This document shows, piece by piece, positions 8,366 to 16,667 of a stretch of DNA of 64,000 nucleotides. The stretch's first letter is position 1, and each line of letters opens with the position of its first letter. The notes below the pieces were generated by a model. The model did not search any database. It saw only the letters and a program-made list of their open reading frames with translations, and had not been told where the DNA came from. The translations under genes and the position numbers were made by a program. Source of the stretch: Pseudomonas fluorescens (GTDB lineage Bacteria > Pseudomonadota > Gammaproteobacteria > Pseudomonadales > Pseudomonadaceae); contig NZ_MSDF01000025.1 in NCBI RefSeq assembly GCF_002022275.1, positions 10,775-74,774 on the forward strand, read 5' to 3'.

Positions 8366-9106
8366 GTGAGCCGTCTGCTTTTGAACTGCGACATCGGCGA
8401 AAGCTTTGGCAACTGGACCCTGGGTCTGGACGCCGAGGTCATGCCGTTCATTGATTGCGCCAACGTAGCCTGCGGCTTCCATGCCGGCGACCCGAGCATC
8501 ATGCGCAAGACCGTCACCCTGGCGCTGAAGCATGGCGTGCAAGTCGGTGCGCACCCGGCGTATCAGGACCTGCAAGGTTTCGGCCGCCGCTCCATGGCCT
8601 ACACCCCTCAGGAAATCCAGGACCTGTTGCACTACCAGATCGGTGCCCTCGACGGCATCTGCCGTGCGCAAGGCGCGCGGGTCAGCTACGTCAAACCCCA
8701 CGGCGCGATGTACAACGACATGATGGCCAACCCGGCGCAATTGCGCGCGGTGATGCAGGCCGTGGCCGCTTATGGCGATCTGCCGTTGATGCTGCTGGCC
8801 ACCCGCGACAACAGCGCCGCGCAGGCCCTGGGCGATGAATACGGCGTGACCCTGTGGTTCGAAGCCTTCGCCGACCGCGCTTACGACGCCAAAGGCCACC
8901 TGGTTTCGCGCCAACTGCCGGGCGCCGTGCATCACGACGCCGACACCATCGTGCAGCAGGCCCTGACCATTTCCCGTGGTGAGCCGTTGACCGCCAGTGA
9001 TGGCAGTGCCTTGTTGCTGCAAGCCAACACCCTGTGCGTCCACGGCGACAACGCCAGCTCGATCGCCGCTGTTCAGCGCATCCGCGAGGCACTGAAGCCA
9101 GCATGA
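8366..9106 (+). CDS. pxpA: 5-oxoprolinase subunit PxpA (LamB/YcsF family)
   Basis: A 246-residue LamB/YcsF protein. The signature opening LLLNCDIGESFG (with the usual Asn-Cys/Asp-Asp-Glu pattern) and CGFHAGDP at about 33-40 are characteristic. With PxpB and PxpC it forms the ATP-dependent prokaryotic 5-oxoprolinase, which opens 5-oxoproline to glutamate. The start is a GTG: an AGGAG 8 bases before it and the family opening support it over the in-frame start at 8303. Its TGA overlaps the ATG of pxpB, so the two are translationally coupled. Confidence 0.92.
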   Translation: MSRLLLNCDIGESFGNWTLGLDAEVMPFIDCANVACGFHAGDPSIMRKTVTLALKHGVQVGAHPAYQDLQGFGRRSMAYTPQEIQDLLHYQIGALDGICRAQGARVSYVKPHGAMYNDMMANPAQLRAVMQAVAAYGDLPLMLLATRDNSAAQALGDEYGVTLWFEAFADRAYDAKGHLVSRQLPGAVHHDADTIVQQALTISRGEPLTASDGSALLLQANTLCVHGDNASSIAAVQRIREALKPA

Positions 9107-9807
9107 AACCACGGATTGAGGTGGTGGCCATCGACTGCCTGATGGTGCGTCTGTTCGACGTGATCGCTGAAGCCAACATGCCGTGGATGCTTGCCGCCAC
9201 CCAGCGTTTGCGTGAAGGCTTCGGCGCGGCGCTGGTGGATCTGGTGCCGTCCTACACCACGTTGATGGTGCATTACGACCTCACGGCAGTAAGCCCGGCC
9301 CAGGCGCGCGAGCTGATCGACCAGGCGCTGACTGACCTGCAACCCCAGGCGCAGGGCAGCGGCCAGTGCCATGTGCTGCCGGTGTGGTACGACCTGAGCG
9401 TCGGCCCTGAGCTGGCGTTGCTCAGCCAGCGCAGCGGGCTGTCGATAGATGAAGTGATCCGCCGTCACAGCGCCCATGAATACCAGGTGTTCGCCCTCGG
9501 CTTTGCCCCGGGCTTCGCCTTTATGGGCCTGGTCGATGAAATCCTCGCCACCCCCCGCCTCAATACCCCGCGCAAACGCGTGGCGGCCGGCAGCGTCGGC
9601 ATCGCCGAACGGCAGACCGCCGCCTACCCGGTGGTATCGCCGGGCGGCTGGAACCTGATCGGGCGCACCCCGGCCAAACTCTTCGATCGCGAGCGCGACG
9701 GTTACAGCCTGATGCAACCCGGCGACACGGTACGTTTTGAGTCCGTCAGCCACGCCGACTTTATCAACCTGGGTGGCGATGACACGCCGTTGGAGGCGCA
9801 GGCATGA
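9103..9807 (+). CDS. pxpB: 5-oxoprolinase subunit PxpB (KipI-like)
   Basis: A 234-residue protein of the allophanate-hydrolase subunit 1/KipI family. The region around 125-150 reads FALGFAPGFAFMGL, and the family GxxxR-type 'NTPRKRVAAGSVGIA' lies near 152-166. In Bacillus the KipI homologue inhibits a sporulation kinase, but beside pxpA and pxpC the 5-oxoprolinase role is the more likely. It overlaps both neighbours by four bases (ATGA), a tight operon arrangement. Confidence 0.92.
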   Translation: MKPRIEVVAIDCLMVRLFDVIAEANMPWMLAATQRLREGFGAALVDLVPSYTTLMVHYDLTAVSPAQARELIDQALTDLQPQAQGSGQCHVLPVWYDLSVGPELALLSQRSGLSIDEVIRRHSAHEYQVFALGFAPGFAFMGLVDEILATPRLNTPRKRVAAGSVGIAERQTAAYPVVSPGGWNLIGRTPAKLFDRERDGYSLMQPGDTVRFESVSHADFINLGGDDTPLEAQA

Positions 9808-10712
9808 GCCGCTTGATCATCGAGGCCAGCACGCCGCTGTGTCTGTTGCAGGACGCCGGGCGCTTTGGCGTACGCCATTTGGGCGTGACCCAGGGCGGCG
9901 CGCTGGATTGGGTGTCGATGTCCTGGGCCAACTGGCTGCTGGGCAATGCGCTGGATGCGCCGGTGGTGGAAATCACCTTGGGCGGGTTTACCGTGAGGGC
10001 TGAGGACTATTGCCTGCTGGCGTTGGCCGGCGCGGATCTGGGGGCTTACATCGACGAACGTGCCATCAGACCGGGGCGCAGTTTCATTCTGCAAAAGGGC
10101 CAGCGCTTGCGCTTTACCCAACCGTTCAGTGGCGCGCGGGCCTATCTGTCGGCGCCGGGCGGGTTTGATGCGCCGCACGTGCTGGGCAGTTGCGCCACTG
10201 TGGTGCGCGAGGAACTGGGCGGGCTGGATGGTTTTGGCAAGGCATTGGTCGAAGGCGGGTGCCTGGCGTATTCCGGCACCGGTGGTGCGATGAAGGTGCT
10301 CGGCGCGCCGGATTTGCCGGCCAAGGCGCCATTGGACGTGATCGTCGGCGCGCAGATCGGCCAGTTCAGCGGGCAAAGCCTGTTTGATGCCTTCAACACT
10401 GAGTGGGCCTTGGACAGTCGCGCCGACCGTATGGGCATGCGCCTTTTGGGCACGCCGTTGCAGTACCAGGGGCCGTCGCTGATTTCCGAGGGCATTCCGT
10501 TGGGGGCGATTCAGGTGCCACCGGACGGGCAGCCGATTGTGTTGCTCAATGATCGGCAGACGATTGGTGGGTATCCGCGGTTGGGCGCACTGACGCCGTT
10601 GGCGCTGGCGCGACTGGCGCAGTGTTTGCCGGGGGAAAAGGTGAGGTTGGCGCCGGTGGTGCAGGAGACTGCGCATCGGCAGCACCTCGAATACCTACAG
10701 CGGTTTAACTAA
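9804..10712 (+). CDS. pxpC: 5-oxoprolinase subunit PxpC (biotin-dependent carboxylase-like domain)
   Basis: A 302-residue protein of the allophanate-hydrolase subunit 2/KipA family, sharing the cyclophilin-like fold of PxpB. Family motifs include the early QDAGRFGVRHLGVTQGGALD (about 14-33) and, near the end, 'PDGQPIVLLNDRQTIGGYP' (about 235-253). It completes the 5-oxoprolinase. The ATG overlaps the pxpB stop. A REP pair lies 12 bases after its stop, before the convergent VWA gene. Confidence 0.92.
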   Translation: MSRLIIEASTPLCLLQDAGRFGVRHLGVTQGGALDWVSMSWANWLLGNALDAPVVEITLGGFTVRAEDYCLLALAGADLGAYIDERAIRPGRSFILQKGQRLRFTQPFSGARAYLSAPGGFDAPHVLGSCATVVREELGGLDGFGKALVEGGCLAYSGTGGAMKVLGAPDLPAKAPLDVIVGAQIGQFSGQSLFDAFNTEWALDSRADRMGMRLLGTPLQYQGPSLISEGIPLGAIQVPPDGQPIVLLNDRQTIGGYPRLGALTPLALARLAQCLPGEKVRLAPVVQETAHRQHLEYLQRFN

Positions 10713-10724
10713 CGCCACAATCCA

Positions 10725-10820
10725 AAATGTGGGAGCGGGCTTGCTCGCGAATACGGTGGATCAGTCACCTAATATGTCGACTGGTACTCCGCATTCGCGA
10801 GCAAGCCCGCTCCCACATTT
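10725..10820. repeat. REP pair 3
   Basis: Inverted REP monomers of the GAGCGGGCTTGCTCGCGAA subtype, beginning AAATGTGGG and ending CCCACATTT, between the convergent pxpC and VWA genes. Confidence 0.92.
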
Positions 10821-10830
10821 GGATCTGCGT

Positions 10831-12009
10831 TTATTTGGAGAGAAAGCGCATGCCTTCTTCCAGGCCCCGAAGCGTCAGCGGATACATCTGATCTTCAATT
10901 AGCTCCCGCACAATCCCCGTCGAGGCCGTATACCCCCAAGTGTCCTTCGGGTACGGGTTAATCCAGATCAGCTTCTTGTACTTGGCCATGAAGCGCTGCA
11001 TCCACACATACCCGGCTTCTTCATTCCAGTGCTCAACACTGCCGCCCGCCTGGGTGATTTCATACGGCGCCATCGACGCATCGCCGATAAAGATCACTTT
11101 GTAATCCGCGCCGTACTTGTGCAGCAGGTCCTGGGTCGAGGTGCGTTCCGAGGTGCGGCGCTGGTTGTTCTTCCACACCGATTCGTACACGAAGTTATGG
11201 AAGTAGAAATACTCCAGGTGCTTGAACTCGGTCTTGCACGCTGAAAACAGTTCTTCGCAGATTTTTACGTGGGCATCCATCGAGCCGCCGATATCGAACA
11301 GCAGCAACAGCTTGATGGTGTTGCGCCGTTCCGGACGCATCTGGATGTTCAGCAAACCGGCATCGCGGGCGGTGTGGTCGATGGTGCCGTCGATGTCCAG
11401 CTCTTCAGCCGCACCCTGGCGCGCGAATTTGCGCAGACGGCGCAGAGCGATCTTGATGTTGCGCGTGCCCAGTTCCACCTGATCATCCAGGTTCTTGTAC
11501 TCGCGCTGGTCCCAGACCTTCACCGCCTTGCCTTGGCGTTTACCCGCGTCGCCGACCCGAATGCCTTCCGGGTTGTAGCCGCTGGAACCAAACGGGCTGG
11601 TGCCGCCGGTGCCGATCCACTTGTTGCCGCCGGCGTGGCGTTCTTTCTGTTCTTCGAGGCGTTTTTTGAATTCCTCGATCAGTTTGTCCAAACCACCCAG
11701 GGACTGGATTTGCGCGCGCTCTTCATCGCTCAACGAACGTTCGAACTCCTTGCGCAGCCAGTCTTCGGGGATCAGCGCCTGCAGGTGATCGTCGAGTTTT
11801 TCCAGGCCGTTGAAGTAGGCGCCAAAGGCTCGGTCGAATTTGTCGAAATGCCGCTCGTCCTTCACCAGGATCGCCCGGGCCAAGTAATAAAACTCGTCCA
11901 TGTCGGCGAAGGTTACGCGCTGTTTCAGCGCGTTGATCAGGTCGAGCAGTTCGCGCACCGACACCGGCACCTTGGCTGCACGCATTTCATTGAACAGGTT
12001 GAGCAACAT
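10831..12009 (-). CDS. VWA (CoxE-like) domain protein
   Basis: A 392-residue protein. The N-terminal half is helical and charged, with a Glu/Lys-rich stretch (about 105-125); the C-terminal half is a von Willebrand factor A-like domain beginning about residue 232. The metal-site motif normally reads DxSxS, but here it is DIGGS starting at Asp239, so the first serine is replaced. CoxE-type proteins work with MoxR ATPases to mature or remodel enzyme complexes, often by metal insertion. It directly follows the MoxR gene: its ATG shares one base with the MoxR TAA. The client complex is not visible in this window. Confidence 0.85.
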   Translation of the reverse strand: MLLNLFNEMRAAKVPVSVRELLDLINALKQRVTFADMDEFYYLARAILVKDERHFDKFDRAFGAYFNGLEKLDDHLQALIPEDWLRKEFERSLSDEERAQIQSLGGLDKLIEEFKKRLEEQKERHAGGNKWIGTGGTSPFGSSGYNPEGIRVGDAGKRQGKAVKVWDQREYKNLDDQVELGTRNIKIALRRLRKFARQGAAEELDIDGTIDHTARDAGLLNIQMRPERRNTIKLLLLFDIGGSMDAHVKICEELFSACKTEFKHLEYFYFHNFVYESVWKNNQRRTSERTSTQDLLHKYGADYKVIFIGDASMAPYEITQAGGSVEHWNEEAGYVWMQRFMAKYKKLIWINPYPKDTWGYTASTGIVRELIEDQMYPLTLRGLEEGMRFLSK

Positions 12010-12854
12010 TATCGATTACCGCGACGGCTCATGAATGCCAGACGTTCCAGCAGCTGTACGTCTTGCTCGTTCTTCACCAAGGCACCGGCCAGGGGCGGGA
12101 TGGCTTTAGTCGGGTCGCGTTCGCGCAGAACGGCTTCGCCAATGTTGTCGGCCATCAGCAACTTGAGCCAGTCGACCAGTTCGGACGTGGAGGGCTTTTT
12201 CTTCAGGCCCGGCACTTTGCGCACGTCGAAGAATACGTCCAGCGCTTCGCTGACCAGGTCCTTCTTGATATCGGGGTAATGCACATCGACGATCTTTTGC
12301 AGGGTGGTGCGGTCGGGGAAGGCGATGTAGTGGAAGAAGCAGCGGCGCAGGAACGCGTCCGGCAGCTCTTTCTCGTTGTTGGAGGTAATGATGATGATCG
12401 GGCGCTTTTTCGCCTTGATGGTCTCGTCGATTTCGTAGACGTAGAACTCCATCTTGTCGAGTTCTTGCAGCAGGTCGTTGGGGAACTCGATGTCGGCCTT
12501 GTCGATTTCGTCGATCAGCAGAATCACCCGCTCCTCGGACTCAAAGGCTTCCCAGAGCTTGCCCTTCTTCAGGTAATTGCGCACGTCGTGCACTTTGTCC
12601 ACGCCCAGCTGCGAGTCGCGCAGGCGGCTGACCGCGTCGTACTCATAGAGGCCCTGATGCGCCTTGGTAGTGGATTTGATGTGCCAGGTGATCAACTTGG
12701 CGCCGAAGGATTCGGCCAGTTGCTCGGCGAGCATGGTCTTGCCGGTGCCCGGTTCGCCCTTGACCAGCAACGGCCGCTCCAGGGTGATGGCGGCATTGAC
12801 GGCCAGTTTCAGGTCATCGGTAGCCACATAGGCCTGGGTGCCTTCGAACTTCAT
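12009..12854 (-). CDS. MoxR-type AAA+ ATPase
   Basis: A 281-residue AAA+ ATPase of the MoxR group. Walker A is GEPGTGKT at 33-40, Walker B is VILLIDEIDKAD at about 109-120, and a sensor region with ITSNNEKELP follows near 153-162. MoxR proteins act as chaperones together with VWA proteins and this gene overlaps a VWA gene by one base, so the pair is almost certainly one functional unit. The partner enzyme is unknown. The upstream region holds a REP pair about 135 bases from the start. Confidence 0.9.
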   Translation of the reverse strand: MKFEGTQAYVATDDLKLAVNAAITLERPLLVKGEPGTGKTMLAEQLAESFGAKLITWHIKSTTKAHQGLYEYDAVSRLRDSQLGVDKVHDVRNYLKKGKLWEAFESEERVILLIDEIDKADIEFPNDLLQELDKMEFYVYEIDETIKAKKRPIIIITSNNEKELPDAFLRRCFFHYIAFPDRTTLQKIVDVHYPDIKKDLVSEALDVFFDVRKVPGLKKKPSTSELVDWLKLLMADNIGEAVLRERDPTKAIPPLAGALVKNEQDVQLLERLAFMSRRGNR

Positions 12855-12987
12855 CGGTGTTTCCTCGCATTCATCAATGCCCGGACTATACCGCGAGGCC
12901 TCGGCGACTGTGAACGCAGACGGGTTATTCAGTCTCTGAATGGGCAGTCACATCGCAGACCAACTGTGGGGTCATGCTTATGCTTTA

Positions 12988-13074
12988 TGTGGGAGCTGGC
13001 TTGCCTGCGATGCAAGCACCTCGGTCTATCAGTGTCACCGCGGCGATGCTATCGCAGGCAAGCCAGCTCCCACA
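12988..13074. repeat. REP pair 4
   Basis: Inverted REP monomers of the GAGCTGGCTTGCCTGCGAT subtype between two codirectional minus-strand genes, after the DUF748 stop and before the MoxR promoter region. Confidence 0.9.
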
Positions 13075-13089
13075 CGAGCCCTGCACACG

Positions 13090-14166
13090 TTAGTCGGCGC
13101 TAGGCTTGGGCTGCTCGTAGCGGGCGTTGAAGGCCTGGATGAAACCATTACGCAAAATCGCCAAAAACGCCGAGAACGCGCTGATATTTTGCTGGTGCAC
13201 GCTGCCACTCAGTTCCACCCGGGTGGCAAACTGGTTTTTGTTCTGGTTTTTCAGCACGGTTTCGCTGGCGCCGACCACGGCTTCCCAGATTGAGCGAAAG
13301 ATATTCTTGTCTTTGTTCTCGACGTCCTGCTGCCAGTCGAACACTTCCACATTGCGCAACAGCGGCTTTATGTAGCCGGTGAGTTGGCCTTTTTCTGCCT
13401 GCGCTTCGATCACCACGTCGCCCGTACCTGCCTTGAAGTCGAACTTGCCGTAGGCCGAGGCGAAGTCATTCATGCGTTTAAGCTCCAGGTCTCTGGCGCG
13501 AAAGCGGAATTCGAAATCTTCAAAGTCATTTAAAGGGTCAAAGGTCGCGGTGGCCTCCAGAGGTGCCTGGCCTTGCAGCAGGGCTTTGCCCTCCAGCCGC
13601 GCATCGCGTTTGCCCTTGAGGTCCACGACGTTGGTCAGGTTGTACAAGCTGGCGTTGATCTCGGTAGCCTTTATATTTACCGGGGGCTGGGAGCTGAAGT
13701 TGTGAAACGCGATCTTGCCGTCTTCGATGCGCACTTCGTTGAGCGTGATGGGCAAGAGTTTCTTCAACTGTTGCTGCCAGTCAGTGCCTTTACCGGTCTG
13801 GGATGCTTGTTTGTTGGCACCGCCGTCGACAAAGTTGATTTCAGGTCGTACGAAGTGGCCTTCGGCAACCACGGCATGGTCGTACCAGAGGGAATGCCAG
13901 CTGACGGCAAACTCAATCAGCGGCGCGTTGACGAACGGTACGGGCACCTTGCCGTCGACCTTGACGATTTTCAGGCCGTTGATGCGGTACGCGCCGCGCC
14001 AGAGGGCCACGTCCACGTCCGTGACCTGGCCACGGTAGTCGCCCATGTCGGCGAGTTTGTCGTTCAGGTAATTGCGCACCAGATAGGGCAGGGCGAGGTC
14101 CAGGGCGATCAGCAATACCACCAGCACGGCGACGATCCCTAGCAGCCCACTGTAGCGACGTTTCAT
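13090..14166 (-). CDS. DUF748 (AsmA-like) envelope protein
   Basis: A 358-residue protein with one N-terminal transmembrane helix (residues 5-25) and a long beta-rich periplasmic part. The repeated pattern of short strands with aliphatic/polar alternation (for example around 30-50 and 145-190) is that of DUF748/AsmA-like proteins, which are thought to work in the envelope, possibly in lipid transport. The start at 14166 gives MKRRY before the membrane helix and was preferred over an upstream in-frame ATG. No operon partner is apparent. Confidence 0.75.
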   Translation of the reverse strand: MKRRYSGLLGIVAVLVVLLIALDLALPYLVRNYLNDKLADMGDYRGQVTDVDVALWRGAYRINGLKIVKVDGKVPVPFVNAPLIEFAVSWHSLWYDHAVVAEGHFVRPEINFVDGGANKQASQTGKGTDWQQQLKKLLPITLNEVRIEDGKIAFHNFSSQPPVNIKATEINASLYNLTNVVDLKGKRDARLEGKALLQGQAPLEATATFDPLNDFEDFEFRFRARDLELKRMNDFASAYGKFDFKAGTGDVVIEAQAEKGQLTGYIKPLLRNVEVFDWQQDVENKDKNIFRSIWEAVVGASETVLKNQNKNQFATRVELSGSVHQQNISAFSAFLAILRNGFIQAFNARYEQPKPSAD

Positions 14167-14290
14167 GTCAATGCTCTCCAACGGTATAGGCGATGGACCG
14201 CACGCGTGGGCGCAACGTTCCTCTGACTGGACGCCCAAAGGCCTGAGGCATACCCTTGGGGCCTTCCTGAAAATGCTTTAAGGACCCCTC

Positions 14291-15265
<975 letters not shown>

Positions 15266-15602
15266 CGAGCAGGGGAGCAGGCAGTTGTGGCGAGCGGGCT
15301 TCTGTGGCGAGCGGGCTTGTTGTGGCGAGCGGGCTTGCCCGCGTTGGAGTGCGAAGCGCTCCCAATTCAGCCAACGCGGTATGACGGGTGAACCGCGTCG
15401 TCAGGTTTTGGGGCTGCTTCGCAACCCAACGCGGGCAAGCCCGCTCGCCACAACAAGCCCGCCAGCCACACAAGCGCCGCTCGCCACACGTTGATTTGAG
15501 TCAGCCGGTCAGCTCGGGCCTTCTGCATAATGGCCCAAGTGTTTATCATGGCCGGCTGCTACGTCTGCTGTTGGCCAGGCGATTATTTCCAGGAGTTGCT
15601 GC
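15266..15602. other. 337-base gap: second REP family cluster and lpxO leader
   Basis: No gene is supported here. The first two thirds hold the REP cluster described separately. The last 110 bases contain the lpxO leader, with CAGGAGTTG just before its ATG. Short open frames across the repeats have no ribosome-binding site. Confidence 0.7.
15286..15488. repeat. REP cluster 5 (GTGGCGAGCGGGC family, three tandem left units)
   Basis: Three direct copies of TGTGGCGAGCGGGCTT begin at 15286, 15303 and 15321; inverted copies end near 15450 and 15488. The arm sequence (GTGGCGAG rather than GTGGGAG) marks a second REP family. The central part, around 15335-15435, is a longer palindrome containing AACGCGG...CCGCGTT-like arms. 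Confidence 0.85.
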
Positions 15603-16541
15603 ATGACCTTTTCTTTGGCCGCCAAACTGTCGGTGCTGCTGCTGTTTATCGGCAGCATTCTGTATGTGCATTTGCGCGGCAAGGCGCGTTTGCCGGTGTT
15701 GCGCCAGTTCGTCAACCATTCGGCGCTGTTCGCCCCGTATAACGCCCTGATGTACCTGTTTTCGGCGGTGCCGTCCAAGCCTTATCTGGACCGCAGCAAG
15801 TTCCCCGAACTGGACGTGCTCAAGGACAACTGGGAAGTGATCCGCGAAGAGGCCATGCACCTGTTCGACGAGGGTTACATCCGCGCCGCCGAAAAGAACA
15901 ACGACGCCGGTTTCGGTTCGTTCTTCAAGAAGGGCTGGAAGCGCTTCTACCTCAAGTGGTACGACAAACCCCTGCCATCGGCCGAGGCGTTGTGCCCGAA
16001 AACCGTGGCGCTGGTCAGCAGCATTCCCAACGTGAAAGGCGCGATGTTCGCGCTGTTGCCGGGCGGCAGCCACCTCAACCCGCACCGCGACCCGTTCGCC
16101 GGTTCGCTGCGTTACCACCTGGGGCTGTCCACGCCGAACTCCGACGACTGCCGCATCTTCGTCGATGGCCAGGTGTACGCCTGGCGTGACGGTGAAGACG
16201 TGATGTTCGACGAAACCTACGTGCACTGGGTGAAGAACGAAACCGAACACACCCGTGTGATTCTGTTCTGTGACATCGAACGTCCGCTGAGCAGCCGCTT
16301 GATGACCGGCGTTAACCGTTGGGTCAGCAAACAACTGGGCCGCGCGACGGCGCCGCAGAATCTGGACGACGAGCGGGTTGGCGGGATCAACCAGGCGTAT
16401 GCGTGGAGCAAGACCTTCAGCGACAAGTTCAGTGGCAAGGTCAAGCAGTGGAAGCGCAAGCACCCGAAGGCGTACCGCATTGCGCGGCCGGTGTTGGCGG
16501 TTGTGGTTCTAGTCCTGCTCTGGAAGTGGCTGTTCGGCTAA
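15603..16541 (+). CDS. lpxO: Lipid A 2-hydroxylase (aspartyl/asparaginyl beta-hydroxylase family)
   Basis: A 312-residue Fe(II)/2-oxoglutarate dioxygenase with an N-terminal membrane anchor (residues 5-23) and a C-terminal membrane segment (about 294-311). The metal ligands are H161 and D163 in NPHRDPF and H208 in YVHW; R218 likely binds 2-oxoglutarate. LpxO hydroxylates a secondary acyl chain of lipid A at the inner membrane. The two flanking membrane segments fit that location. It ends at a REP pair and is convergent with acnA. Confidence 0.9.
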   Translation: MTFSLAAKLSVLLLFIGSILYVHLRGKARLPVLRQFVNHSALFAPYNALMYLFSAVPSKPYLDRSKFPELDVLKDNWEVIREEAMHLFDEGYIRAAEKNNDAGFGSFFKKGWKRFYLKWYDKPLPSAEALCPKTVALVSSIPNVKGAMFALLPGGSHLNPHRDPFAGSLRYHLGLSTPNSDDCRIFVDGQVYAWRDGEDVMFDETYVHWVKNETEHTRVILFCDIERPLSSRLMTGVNRWVSKQLGRATAPQNLDDERVGGINQAYAWSKTFSDKFSGKVKQWKRKHPKAYRIARPVLAVVVLVLLWKWLFG

Positions 16542-16560
16542 TTTGAAATGCGCTTAAAAC

Positions 16561-16649
16561 TGTGGGAGCTGGCTTGCCTGCGATAGCGGAGGGGCAGCCA
16601 AGAACATGTTGGCTGGCCTACCGCTATCGCAGGCAAGCCAGCTCCCACA
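16561..16649. repeat. REP pair 6
   Basis: Inverted REP monomers of the GAGCTGGCTTGCCTGCGAT subtype, with a core carrying a 'GGCCA..TGGCC'-like dyad, between convergent lpxO and acnA. Confidence 0.92.
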
Positions 16650-16667
16650 TTTGACCTGCGGTGTGCT

